Source of the DNA: JAITWN01 sp034002745
GTDB taxonomy: Bacteria; Pseudomonadota; Gammaproteobacteria; SZUA-140
Assembly (NCBI GenBank): GCA_034002745.1
Contig: JAVEZY010000039.1
Location: 1 to 20,249 of the forward strand
Length of the DNA: 20,249 nt
Direction: 5' to 3'
Part shown: positions 7,273-15,077 of the stretch, piece after piece
Numbering within the stretch: position 1 is the first letter of the stretch
Layout: each line of letters opens with the position of its first letter
Notes under the pieces: generated by a model
What the model was told of the DNA's origin: nothing
Databases searched by the model: none
The model's input: only the letters and a program-made list of their open reading frames with translations
Program-made: the position numbers and the translations under genes

Positions 7273-8760
7273 TCAAATCCCGCCGACGCACCAATATTTG
7301 ACGTCGAGATACTCATCGAGGCCGTACTTCGACCCTTCGCGACCGAAGCCCGAGTGTTTCACTCCGCCAAAAGGTGCCTCTTCCGTCGAGAATGCGCCGA
7401 CGTTGAACCCGACCATTCCGCATTCCAGGGCCTCGCCAATGCGCCATGTGCGGCTGACATCGCGGGTGTGCACATACGCAGCGAGCCCATATTCAGTGTC
7501 GTTGGCCAGCCCGATCGCCTCCTCTTCGTCCTTGAAGCGAAAGACGGGTGCGAGCGGCCCGAAGATTTCCTCCTTCGCGAGGCGCATCTTCGGCGTAACG
7601 TCGGTCAGCAAGGTCGGTTCGAAGTAGCAACCCACATCTCCGTGGCGCTTGCCGCCGAGTTTCAATCGGGCGCCAAGCGAAACCGCATCATCGATGAGCC
7701 CCTCTACCTTGGCGACTGCGCGCCGGTCGATGAGCGGGCCTTGCGAAATGCTCTCTTCGAGGCCGTTGCCGATCTTCAGCTGTCCCCGGATCGCCGCCGC
7801 GAATTTCTCGACGAAAGCGTCGTAAATCCCGTCCTGGATGAGAAAGCGGTTGGTACAAACGCAGGTCTGGCCGCTGTTTCGAAATTTGCTGACCATGGCG
7901 GACTCGACGGCTTGATCGATATTGGCGTCATCGAAGACGATGAACGGCGCATTTCCGCCAAGTTCAAGCGACAGCTTCTTCAGAGTCGGCGCACAATTCG
8001 CCATGAGTTTGGCACCCACGGCGGTGCTACCGGTGAAGCTCAGCTTACGAACCGTCGAGCTTGACGTCAGCGCTTCGCCGATTTCCTGCGCGTCGCCGGT
8101 GATGACATTGAACACGCCTTTTGGAATGCCGGCTCGCTCCGCAAGGGCGGCAAGCGCCAAGGCCGAAAACGGTGTTTGTTCCGCGGGCTTGAGCACGATG
8201 GTGCAGCCGGCGGCGAGCGCCGGAGCGCATTTCCTGGCCACCATCGCCGACGGGAAATTCCATGGCGTGATCGCAGCGCATACGCCAATCGGCTCCTTGG
8301 TCACGAGTAGCCGGCGATCGCTCATATTATGCGGGATGACGTCGCCGTAGGCGCGCTTAGCCTCCTCGGCGAACCATTCGATCGAGGCTGCCGAGGCACC
8401 GACTTCGCCCCGCGCCTCAGCGAGGGGTTTGCCCTGCTCGAGCGTGACAAGAAGGGCCAGATCCTCCTTGTTCTCGTTGATCAGCTCCGCCCAGCGCCGG
8501 AGCAATTTGGCGCGATCCTTGGCAAGTGTCGCACGCCATCCCGCAAATGCGTCTTCCGCCTGCCGAACGGCCTCGGCAGCCTCATTGGCCGACATCCTGG
8601 GGACAACGCCAATCTTCTCATCGGTTGCGGGATTGATGACGTCGAACGTATTTCCGGTGCGCGACGCTGCCCATTCGCCGCCGATATAGGCCGTTTGGCG
8701 AAAGAGCGAAGGATCTGCCAACGCGCTCGCAGCATGGTTGTCGATCTCAGCATCCGCCAT
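7273..8760 (-). CDS. NAD(P)-dependent aldehyde dehydrogenase, GabD (succinate-semialdehyde dehydrogenase) family
   Basis: A cytosolic enzyme oxidising an aldehyde to the acid. It closely resembles E. coli GabD along its whole length, e.g. PWNFPSAM, FTGSTAVG, LELGGNAPF, GQTCVCTNR and KEEIFGPLAP. With the start at 8760 (495 residues) the active-site Cys is C300, the general-base Glu E266 and the oxyanion Asn N168. I prefer ATG 8760 because GGAAAGGG lies just upstream and the protein then begins about a dozen residues before the GabD-like core; a GTG at 8805 would add 15 residues and cannot be excluded. It is probably the first gene of the operon with the PQQ dehydrogenase (61 bp downstream), VOC and TonB genes, so its natural substrate is likely the aldehyde that dehydrogenase makes rather than succinic semialdehyde. 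Confidence 0.92.
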   Translation of the reverse strand: MADAEIDNHAASALADPSLFRQTAYIGGEWAASRTGNTFDVINPATDEKIGVVPRMSANEAAEAVRQAEDAFAGWRATLAKDRAKLLRRWAELINENKEDLALLVTLEQGKPLAEARGEVGASAASIEWFAEEAKRAYGDVIPHNMSDRRLLVTKEPIGVCAAITPWNFPSAMVARKCAPALAAGCTIVLKPAEQTPFSALALAALAERAGIPKGVFNVITGDAQEIGEALTSSSTVRKLSFTGSTAVGAKLMANCAPTLKKLSLELGGNAPFIVFDDANIDQAVESAMVSKFRNSGQTCVCTNRFLIQDGIYDAFVEKFAAAIRGQLKIGNGLEESISQGPLIDRRAVAKVEGLIDDAVSLGARLKLGGKRHGDVGCYFEPTLLTDVTPKMRLAKEEIFGPLAPVFRFKDEEEAIGLANDTEYGLAAYVHTRDVSRTWRIGEALECGMVGFNVGAFSTEEAPFGGVKHSGFGREGSKYGLDEYLDVKYWCVGGI

Positions 8761-8827
8761 TTCACGGCCCTTTCCGTACAATCGTCCAAAGGGGTTTAGC
8801 ATCACCGCTCTGCTTATAACCTATATC

Positions 8828-8858
8828 CTACTATTATATATGTTAAAGGGTGAGTCAA
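8828..8858 (-). promoter_or_regulatory. Candidate sigma-70 promoter upstream of the aldehyde dehydrogenase operon
   Basis: In an AT-rich island of this GC-rich block the minus strand reads TTGACT (8858-8853), then 16 bases, then TAATAG (8836-8831); an overlapping TATAAT at 8838-8833 would give a short 14-base spacer. It lies 70-100 bp before the preferred start at 8760 and after the end of the TonB gene at 8920, where a transcription start for the aldehyde/alcohol dehydrogenase genes would be expected. Sphingomonad promoters are often less AT-rich, so this is only a candidate. No operator palindrome stands out. Confidence 0.4.
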
Positions 8859-8919
8859 GGGCAGACTGAGGCAGAAGGTCCCTCCATTTTGGGAGTCCTT
8901 CGTCGTGTCTAATGCTTAG

Positions 8920-10923
8920 TTAGCGGTTCAACGACACCCGCAAACCCGCCCATAGTGTGCGTGGGCTACCAAGATCGATTGAGCCCGCCTGATTGCGCGT
9001 GATGATGGTCTCGCGGGTCAAATTCTCGCCGCGCAGAAAGATACTGACGTCACGGCCAAGCGGAACCGTAGCCCAGGCGTCGAGCGTGGTTGCGGCAGGC
9101 AAGCTATCGGTTTGGAGATCGTCCTCAAATTGCGCGCCGGTGTGCCGCACGCTCGCCGCCAGCATCCAGCCCTCGGCGGGCCGCCAGGTGATTGTGGAAC
9201 TTGCCGCGAATTTCGGAACCTGCGCCGGGCGCTTACCATCGAGCCCCAGCGCGGCCCCGCTGCCTTGCATCTTGGCGTCGACTATTACGAGCGAGCCATC
9301 CCATTCGAACCACCCGAATTTCGCCTTTGCCGCGGCTTCGATCCCGCGCGAACGGATCGCGTCGACATTCTGGCGCTCGCGCAGATTGGGGCCAAGCGTG
9401 ACATTGGCGATAGCGCCGTTCACGCGGTTCTCGAAGGCGGTCAACTGAAGCTCCAGCTCCTGCGTCTTGAAGTCGAAACCGGCTTCGATGCCGCGCAGCC
9501 GTTCGTTGGCGAGCGCGGCATTGGCTCTCGTGGTGACCGGGAACACGACGAATGAGCGATATAGCTCGTTCAGCGTGGGCTGACGAAGCCCGGAATAGGA
9601 CGAGCCGCGCAGCGAAAGGGCGCCGCCCAGATCGACAAGCGCGCCGCCCCTGAAGCTCGCATCCCAGCCCGAACGGTTCGGGAAACGGTTATCAATGGTC
9701 ACCGTCCCGGCGGGACTGGCTTCCTCATAATGGCCATTGCGCACGGTCCAACGGTCGAGTCGGGCCGAAGCGGTCAGGCGCAGGAATCCGAATTCTAGGT
9801 CGCCCTCGGCGAACGAGCCGAGGTTCGCATTCACGCCTCCAGCCCTCCGTCGCGCCGTGACGAGGCCCGTGACCGCGCTATACGCCTCTTCGCGCGTTTC
9901 CCCGCTGGCTTGCCGCCAATCGACCCCGAATCGCAGCGGGTGACCGTCGCCGAGCGGCGGGCGGAGTTCGATCTTGCCGCCAAGGCCGGTCGATGGCGTT
10001 GCGCGCTGGTCGAGCGTTTTCCGGAAGCTGGTCGAGCTGATCACCACGTTCGAAAAGTCGCGAGCCTGAATATAGCCGAGTATATCGAACTGCCAGGCTC
10101 CTCGTCCGACCAGGCGCAGCGAGGCATCCTGACCGCTCGACGAGCTGTCCGCACCCCTGAATCGCAGAGTGCGGTGATCATCGAACAGCAGGGTGCGGGC
10201 TTGCAGTTCGATCTCGGGCGTGATTGGCGCTAGCCCACGCAGCGCCACTGACCAGCTCTCATATGCAGCGCGCACGCTGGCAGGAACGCGCTGTGCGGCG
10301 GGCGTGGTCCAGAATCCGTTGCCCCGGTCCCAACGGGCACTGGCCACCGCAAAGCCCTGGCCCAGTGGCGGGGCAAGCGATGCTGAAAATTCGCTGCTGC
10401 CGCGATCGTTGAATGCTACCATCGCCTCGGCCAGCGGTAGATCGCCGGGGCGGGCGCTGGTGAGGTCGATCGTGCCGGCCACGCCGCCGGGGCCAAAGGC
10501 GCCCGAACCTCCGCCGCGCACCACAGTGACGCGTTCGAGGCGCTCGAACGGCAGGGCAGAAAACGGAACATAGCCGAAGAAAGGATCGGTTACGGGTACG
10601 GCGTCGAGCAGAACAAGCGTGCGGCTGGTGGCATTGCCGCCGAGACCGCGCAAGGTCGCCCCCTGGGCCGATGGATTGGCCGCGCGGCTGTCGGAGCGGC
10701 GGAACTGCTGAAACCCGGCGACCCCGCCGAGCACCTCTTCGAGCCGTCCCGAAGCCGAGCCGGCAGTGCGATCCCGCGTGATCGTCACCGTCGAATAAGC
10801 CGATAGTAGCGGCGAGGGATCGAGACCCTCGCCGGTGACGACGATTTCATTGTCCTGCGCCGCCTCCTGAGCGCGCGCCGCAGGCGCCGACAACGCGGCA
10901 AAAAGGAACAGGCAGGTCCGCAT
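8920..10923 (-). CDS. TonB-dependent outer-membrane receptor (complete)
   Basis: A 667-residue TonB-dependent receptor, short for the sphingomonad group and about the size of BtuB-like receptors. MRTCLFLFAALSAPAARA is the signal peptide. It is followed by a TonB-box-like NEIVVTG, the plug (about 30-150, with GATLRGLGGNATSRTLVLL and a VRGGGSGAFGPGGVAGTIDL end) and a 22-strand barrel region to the terminal aromatic-poor strand LWAGLRVSLNR. The frame stays open upstream to 11136, but the ATG at 10923 is chosen because it begins a clean signal peptide. It lies between the acyl-CoA genes and the aldehyde dehydrogenase on the same strand, so it may import the substrate of this pathway. A vitamin or metal-chelate ligand cannot be ruled out. 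It is unrelated to the truncated receptor at 1742 in its N-terminal sequence. Confidence 0.88.
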   Translation of the reverse strand: MRTCLFLFAALSAPAARAQEAAQDNEIVVTGEGLDPSPLLSAYSTVTITRDRTAGSASGRLEEVLGGVAGFQQFRRSDSRAANPSAQGATLRGLGGNATSRTLVLLDAVPVTDPFFGYVPFSALPFERLERVTVVRGGGSGAFGPGGVAGTIDLTSARPGDLPLAEAMVAFNDRGSSEFSASLAPPLGQGFAVASARWDRGNGFWTTPAAQRVPASVRAAYESWSVALRGLAPITPEIELQARTLLFDDHRTLRFRGADSSSSGQDASLRLVGRGAWQFDILGYIQARDFSNVVISSTSFRKTLDQRATPSTGLGGKIELRPPLGDGHPLRFGVDWRQASGETREEAYSAVTGLVTARRRAGGVNANLGSFAEGDLEFGFLRLTASARLDRWTVRNGHYEEASPAGTVTIDNRFPNRSGWDASFRGGALVDLGGALSLRGSSYSGLRQPTLNELYRSFVVFPVTTRANAALANERLRGIEAGFDFKTQELELQLTAFENRVNGAIANVTLGPNLRERQNVDAIRSRGIEAAAKAKFGWFEWDGSLVIVDAKMQGSGAALGLDGKRPAQVPKFAASSTITWRPAEGWMLAASVRHTGAQFEDDLQTDSLPAATTLDAWATVPLGRDVSIFLRGENLTRETIITRNQAGSIDLGSPRTLWAGLRVSLNR

Positions 10924-11196
10924 GGACCAATTCTGTTTCAATCCCGTCACGGCGGACTGCCAACCCGTCCAGGATGACCGCGATGCCGGTGGCCGGCCGA
11001 TCGCCCGATCTCCGCATGCACCGCCGCGGCTGATCGAGGCCGCGTGTCGATGCGGGCTATCACAGCGCAAGGGCGCGAGCAGTCCGGCTGGAATTCGCGG
11101 TAAGCCGAACAGACCCAAAATCAACACCGTCTCCATTTCAACTGCGCAATCCGCCGTTTGTCATCCGACCGGCAACTGCGCGCGGCCGTCGACCGG
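10924..11196. other. 273-bp gap between acyl-CoA dehydrogenase and TonB receptor genes; no gene identified
   Basis: The minus strand is open in the receptor frame back to 11136, but the predicted residues resemble no export signal or family I know. A second minus-strand frame has coding-like third positions around 11000-10930 (ATGIAVILDGLAV), which could be the remnant of another gene, but it runs into the receptor out of frame. I looked for a cobalamin-riboswitch core on the minus strand and did not find one. It may hold the leader and promoter of the receptor, but no convincing -35/-10 pair is visible. Confidence 0.4.
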
Positions 11197-12360
11197 CTAG
11201 TGCGCGCGCAGGAGGTTGCGGGCCACGACCCAGCGATGAATCTCGGTGGGCCCATCATATATTCGCATGAGCCGGACGCGCGCTGCCAGCAGATGGAGCG
11301 GCATTTCCTTGCTCGTGCCCATCGCGCCGAACGCCTGCATGGCATTGTCGATGACCTGGGTAGCCATGTCGGTCGCCTGGACCTTGATCATGGAAACGAG
11401 CGTGCTCACGTCCTCGCCCCGGTCGAGCCGCCACGCGATTTCGAACGCCATCAAGCGGCAGGCGCGGATGCCCGCCGCGCCGTCGGCGATCCACCACTGA
11501 ACCGCCTGGCGATCGGACAGGGGAACGCCGAAGGTCACGCGCTCCTTGACGTGGGACATCAGCATGTCGAGCGCGCGTTCGGCTGCGCCGATACACCAGG
11601 CCGCGATCTCCAGCCGCCGCGTCGCGAGTCGCGCCTGCATCGGGCCGAAGCCCGTACCCTCTTCTCCGAGCAGGGCACCCTCGGGTACGACGACATCGTC
11701 ATAGGCGACTTCGTAGGTGTAGCTTCCACCAATCATTCGGATGGGGCTGCTGACAGTGATCCCGGGAAGCCCCTGGTCGACCAGGAATGCCGACATTTCC
11801 GGACGCTCCGCATTGGGAGCGCTCGTCAAGGCCATAACGATCGTGAAGTCGGCCTTATCGGCCTTGCTGATCCAGATCTTGGTTCCCGAGATGCGCCATC
11901 CCTCGTCCGTTCTCACTGCACGCGTCTTCATACGTCTGGGATCGGCGCCCGCGCCCGGTTCGGAAATCCCCATCGCCGAGACCGTCTCGCCTCGCACATA
12001 AGGCGCCAAATACCGTTCGCGTTGTGCTTCGTTCGCCGTGACCATCAACATCCGCAAATTCGGTGAGTCCGGCGGAAACGTGTAAGCGGTGATGGAACGT
12101 CCCAGCACCATATTCACGGCGGTGACGGCAACATGGGGAAGGTCCGTGCCCCCGAATTCCTCCGGTGCGTCCATCCCCCACAGCCCAAGCGCCTGCGCCT
12201 TGGCGTTGATACGGGAAAGATCCGCATGATCGAGAACCGACTCGCCCCCTGTCGCCTCCTTCGCCAACAGCTTCGGCTCCAGCGGCACAAGCTCGTCGGC
12301 GACGAAGCGCTCGACCAAATGCACCAGTTGTTGATGCTCGTCGTCTAACTCGAAGTTCAC
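11197..12360 (-). CDS. Acyl-CoA dehydrogenase family flavoprotein
   Basis: A 387-residue FAD enzyme that would introduce a C2-C3 double bond into an acyl-CoA. It has the helical N-terminal domain (1-120), the middle beta domain with the MGISEPGAGADP substrate/FAD motif and WISKADKADF, and the helical C-terminal domain with RQAVQWWIADG and YDGPTEIHR. The residue at the usual catalytic-Glu site of the short/medium-chain enzymes is Asp (D369, in YDGP), as in the ACAD10/11-like and CaiA-like branches whose consensus is DGP-E-H. The start is GTG at 12360, overlapping the stop of the upstream crotonase by 4 nt (GTGA), so the two are translationally coupled. The substrate is unknown; this branch includes enzymes for unusual acyl chains. 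Electrons would go to electron-transfer flavoprotein encoded elsewhere. Confidence 0.9.
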   Translation of the reverse strand: MNFELDDEHQQLVHLVERFVADELVPLEPKLLAKEATGGESVLDHADLSRINAKAQALGLWGMDAPEEFGGTDLPHVAVTAVNMVLGRSITAYTFPPDSPNLRMLMVTANEAQRERYLAPYVRGETVSAMGISEPGAGADPRRMKTRAVRTDEGWRISGTKIWISKADKADFTIVMALTSAPNAERPEMSAFLVDQGLPGITVSSPIRMIGGSYTYEVAYDDVVVPEGALLGEEGTGFGPMQARLATRRLEIAAWCIGAAERALDMLMSHVKERVTFGVPLSDRQAVQWWIADGAAGIRACRLMAFEIAWRLDRGEDVSTLVSMIKVQATDMATQVIDNAMQAFGAMGTSKEMPLHLLAARVRLMRIYDGPTEIHRWVVARNLLRAH

Positions 12361-13124
12361 TCTTTTTCCTCCGGAAATGTTGAAAAATTCGGCTCGCGTC
12401 GCTCGGCGGCGGCGCGCACCCCCTCGGCAAAATCACTGCTGGCGAGGAGGGGGCGCTGATATTCGAGCTCGCGCGAAATGGCGGCGGCAAACAGATCGGC
12501 TTCTTCGCGTCCGATCAATTCGCGCGAGGCCGCGGTTGCGACCGGAGAATTCGCTGCGATTTCCTGAGCGACCGCCAGCGCCGTGGCTTGAAGCTCGCCG
12601 GGCGGCGCGATCCTGTCCAGCAGATGAATCGCAAAGGCCTCGTCGGCCGTGACGCGTCGGGCTGTCACCAGCAGGTCTCGGGCGCGTTGCCGGCCGACGA
12701 CCGCCGGCAGCGTGTGACTAATGCCGAAGCCGGCCGAAAGGCCGATCCGCGTGAAATTTGCCTGGAACCAGGCCGTCTCATCGCCGACGCGCAGGTCGGC
12801 CGTGAGCGCGACTCCCAGCCCGCCGCCGACTGCGGCGCCGCCGATCGCCGCGATCATCGGCTTCCGCCGCCTGATCAGTCGGTTGGCTGCCGTGTAGAGA
12901 TGCACCGGCTCTGGACGTTCCGCATCGCCGAAGTCCGCCCCGGCGCAAAAATTCTTCAGATCCGACGTCAGGATGGTGACGCGGACCGATGGGTTCCGAT
13001 CGCACTCCTCCAACAGATCCGCCATGTCGGTGATCATTTCGACGTTGAAAAAATTGTGCGGTGGACGCGCAATGATCAAGCGGGCAACGAAACCATCCTG
13101 CTCGAGACGGACCAGGCGGCTCAT
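12357..13124 (-). CDS. Enoyl-CoA hydratase/isomerase (crotonase) family protein lacking both catalytic glutamates
   Basis: A 255-residue crotonase-fold protein. The oxyanion-hole segments NFCAGADF (58-65) and IGGAAVGGGLGVAL (94-107) are present, so it should bind and polarise an acyl-CoA thioester. Aligned by eye with rat mitochondrial enoyl-CoA hydratase, Glu144 (GGGCEL) corresponds to G104 (GGGLGV) and Glu164 (QPEILL) to F124 (ANFTRI). Without both glutamates, simple hydration is unlikely; an isomerase, hydrolase, decarboxylase or C-C bond-cleaving role in the same superfamily is possible. ATG 13124 overlaps the stop of the CoA-transferase fragment upstream (ATGA), and its own stop overlaps the acyl-CoA dehydrogenase start, so all three belonged to one operon. 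Confidence 0.87.
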   Translation of the reverse strand: MSRLVRLEQDGFVARLIIARPPHNFFNVEMITDMADLLEECDRNPSVRVTILTSDLKNFCAGADFGDAERPEPVHLYTAANRLIRRRKPMIAAIGGAAVGGGLGVALTADLRVGDETAWFQANFTRIGLSAGFGISHTLPAVVGRQRARDLLVTARRVTADEAFAIHLLDRIAPPGELQATALAVAQEIAANSPVATAASRELIGREEADLFAAAISRELEYQRPLLASSDFAEGVRAAAERREPNFSTFPEEKE

Positions 13125-13339
13125 GGCTGAACCCCGGCATCGGCACTCGCCGCCTTCAGAGATCGCAATATTTCTGCCGTATGTTCACCAAGCCGCGGGG
13201 CATGACGATCCAGACGATATGGGCTGGCGCTGAAATTGATCGGAGACCGGATTGCCCGGTAAGTGCCGCCGGCGGGATGCTCGACATTCTCAAAAAGCCT
13301 GAAGGATAGGAAATCCAACGCGACGAGTGGGACTATCAT
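13121..13339 (-). pseudogene. CaiB/BaiF (family III) CoA-transferase, C-terminal fragment
   Basis: About 70 codons resembling the end of family III acyl-CoA transferases: a LFENVEHPAGGTYR segment, then SPINFSASPYRLDRHAPRLGEHTAEILR, the characteristic PxFSAxP...PxLGEHT tail. Full-length enzymes have roughly 380-450 residues, so over 80 percent, including the catalytic Asp region, is gone. An in-frame TGA lies just upstream of ATG 13339. The break falls at about 13310-13345, next to the IS91-type element. The TGA stop overlaps the crotonase ATG by 4 nt. The original enzyme would have activated an acid by transferring CoA from another thioester, the step before the crotonase and acyl-CoA dehydrogenase. 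The loss may also have removed the operon's promoter. Confidence 0.8.
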
Positions 13340-15002
13340 CGACTCTGGCCGCTCCTGTCAATCGCCTATTTCGCGCGAGAAAGCCTCGAAAACGTCCCGT
13401 CTCGCGTCTTCTTTACCGCCAGTCGCTCGGACAGGCACCGCTGGCGGCGACTTTCCGGGCGGCAGGCGCGTGTCACCCCATGACAAGCGATGGCTTGACT
13501 TGATTTCCCACCGTCCCGCACCTACCAGGCGATGCGCTGATCGAACTCGAAATCTGGGGCGGGTTGGGCGGCTTGATCCCACTGAGGATCGTTCCCCGCC
13601 TGCTCCGCCGCTGCCGCCTCCCACAGTGGTGGCCCGCGTGCCGGGGCGATTCTCGGCGGCTGGCTGGATTCACCGATGTGCTCAAGAATCTTCTTCACGG
13701 TGGGCGCCTCGTTGATGAAGGCGATGATGCGCATCTCGGCGTGGCAGATCGGGCAGAGCAGCGGGAACGCCTCATAGATACGCGCCAGAAGCATCGCCCA
13801 CAGATAGCGCGCCACCGCGCGATGGCTGGTTTGCTCGTCGTTCGCCGCGGAAGTCGGTGCTGGCGGGACGGCAGCAGGAGCCAGCGCCGTCACCGCCGAG
13901 CGCAGCGGTGCATTGGGCGCCAGCACGCCGTAGTAGCGATGGCGATGCGTACGTGGCCGTGGTACCAGAGCGGCGATCCGGTCGATCAGCTCCAGCGGCG
14001 TCAGCACCAGATCACGGGGGCCGTCGGGGCGTGGCTTGGGACAGTGATAGACCAGATGCTCGGCATCGCTTTGGTGTAGATGTTCGAGGGCGAAGGGCGG
14101 CCGGGCGCAGTAACGCAGCAGCCGTTCCAGTCCTGCCCGGTCATTGCCTTCGATGCGCACCGCGGCATCCACCGAGAAGCCGCCGCCGTGTTCCCAGCCG
14201 GCCATCTCTTCCGCGTCGCACTTCTCGATCAACCCGCGTCGCACGAAAGTGCGCAGGATGCGCCGCCGCGCCTGCGCCTGCACTGCGGCGATGGCCTCCG
14301 GATCCAGCTCGGTCGCCGCATGAAACACCACGCCGGGCGTGGCGTTCGCCTCGGTGGCGCCGTCCATCTCAGCCGGCTCGAACACCCCGTCGATGACACA
14401 GCAATGGAAATGCACATGCTCGTTCAGCGACGAGCCGAAACGATGGATGAAAGCCACCGCACCGCTGTGGGCAGCAGCGCCACCGCCAGGACTGTGCTCG
14501 CACAGACAGCGTTCCACCACGTCCAGAAAGATGCGCAGCACCGCCCCCTGCAGGTCGGCATCCTCTTGCAGGAAGTAGCGCAAGCGTTTGGGAACCGCCA
14601 GCACCCACTGCCGCACCGGTAGCGGTGGAAACACATGATCGACCAGATGCGCAGCAGTCTCGACCATGCGCCGCGTGTTGCAGGACGGGCATACGCCCCG
14701 CCCTTTACAGGAATAGGCGATGAGGAACTCATGCTGGCAGGTGTCACACCAGGCGCGGGCAAAGCCGTGGGCGAGGATGCCGCATTCGAGATAGCGGCGG
14801 AAGCTGCGCTCGACGTAGGCCGGCGGCGACTCACCGCAAGGCCCGCTGGCGAGTTCCAGCCAGGTGGCGAAATGCGCCTGGACGGTGCGATACCACAGGG
14901 TCTGCTCGGGACGGCGGCGTTGATAACGCTGGGGGCGCGCTGCGGCGCAGGGTGCGGCGGTAGCCATGAGGCATGGTCCGGGCGGGTTTCCGGGGTGAAG
15001 TG
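13340..15002 (-). mobile_element. IS91-type (HUH) transposable element, borders approximate
   Basis: The element is defined by its transposase on the minus strand. IS91-type elements have no inverted repeats and move by rolling-circle transfer, so the borders must be guessed from where neighbouring genes break. On the left the CoA-transferase breaks off at about 13340. On the right, lexA control sequence begins by 15003. The 13340-13521 stretch downstream of the transposase would hold the origin-type end, but I could not pick out its hairpin. Confidence 0.6.
13522..14967 (-). CDS. IS91-family transposase with a single visible catalytic tyrosine
   Basis: A 481-residue rolling-circle transposase. 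From ATG 14967, an N-terminal zinc-finger region has C74-C77 and C87/C93/C96 (CDTC and CKGRGVCPSC). The HUH metal motif is H184-V-H186 (NEHVHFHCC), and the nucleophilic tyrosine is Y286 in RLLRYCARPPF. Classical IS91 proteins have two tyrosines spaced YxxxY; only one is seen here, as in ISCR-type Y1 enzymes. A second cysteine pair (CPICH) lies near the C-terminus. The frame is open back to 15084, but the ATG at 14967 is preferred because the upstream residues overlap the SOS boxes and lexA start region. Two SOS boxes lie 36 and 76 bp upstream. It appears intact and possibly active. Confidence 0.88.
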   Translation of the reverse strand: MATAAPCAAARPQRYQRRRPEQTLWYRTVQAHFATWLELASGPCGESPPAYVERSFRRYLECGILAHGFARAWCDTCQHEFLIAYSCKGRGVCPSCNTRRMVETAAHLVDHVFPPLPVRQWVLAVPKRLRYFLQEDADLQGAVLRIFLDVVERCLCEHSPGGGAAAHSGAVAFIHRFGSSLNEHVHFHCCVIDGVFEPAEMDGATEANATPGVVFHAATELDPEAIAAVQAQARRRILRTFVRRGLIEKCDAEEMAGWEHGGGFSVDAAVRIEGNDRAGLERLLRYCARPPFALEHLHQSDAEHLVYHCPKPRPDGPRDLVLTPLELIDRIAALVPRPRTHRHRYYGVLAPNAPLRSAVTALAPAAVPPAPTSAANDEQTSHRAVARYLWAMLLARIYEAFPLLCPICHAEMRIIAFINEAPTVKKILEHIGESSQPPRIAPARGPPLWEAAAAEQAGNDPQWDQAAQPAPDFEFDQRIAW

Positions 15003-15018
15003 CTGTTAATGAGTACAG
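15003..15018. promoter_or_regulatory. SOS box 1 (LexA operator)
   Basis: CTGTTAATGAGTACAG fits the CTGT-N8-ACAG palindrome bound by LexA of beta- and gammaproteobacteria. It lies 60 bp before the lexA ATG and 36 bp before the divergent IS91-type transposase start, so it could act on either promoter. Alphaproteobacterial LexA uses a different GTTC/GAAC direct repeat, so this operator is foreign to a sphingomonad host. Confidence 0.72.
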
Positions 15019-15042
15019 TATCGCATTGCTTCCCCTGGGAAG

Positions 15043-15058
15043 CTGGAAGAAAATACAG
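15043..15058. promoter_or_regulatory. SOS box 2 (LexA operator)
   Basis: CTGGAAGAAAATACAG keeps the CTG-N10-CAG core (one deviation from CTGT). It lies 20 bp before the lexA ATG and 24 bp from box 1. Paired boxes before lexA are the usual autoregulatory layout in E. coli, which supports both this call and the lexA identification. Confidence 0.65.
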
Positions 15059-15077
15059 TCACCCACGGAGACCGCCC

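Noticed and set aside
5109..8760. Assignment to the polyethylene glycol or polyvinyl alcohol degradation clusters of sphingomonads
   Set aside because: The enzyme classes overlap, but the characteristic partners (flavin PEG dehydrogenase, oxidised-PVA hydrolase, acyl-CoA ligase) are not seen here.
8865..8895. Terminator after the TonB receptor (AAGG/CCTT and TCCC/GGGA arms)
   Set aside because: The stem is short with a 2-base bulge and has no T-run following on the minus strand.
10924..11136. N-terminal extension of the TonB receptor back to 11136
   Set aside because: The frame is open, but an ideal signal peptide begins at 10923 and the upstream residues look like GC-rich open frame.
10924..11190. 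Cobalamin riboswitch before the BtuB-sized receptor, or a cobT-like gene remnant
   Set aside because: No riboswitch core found on the minus strand; the cobT-like impression rests on about 12 residues only.
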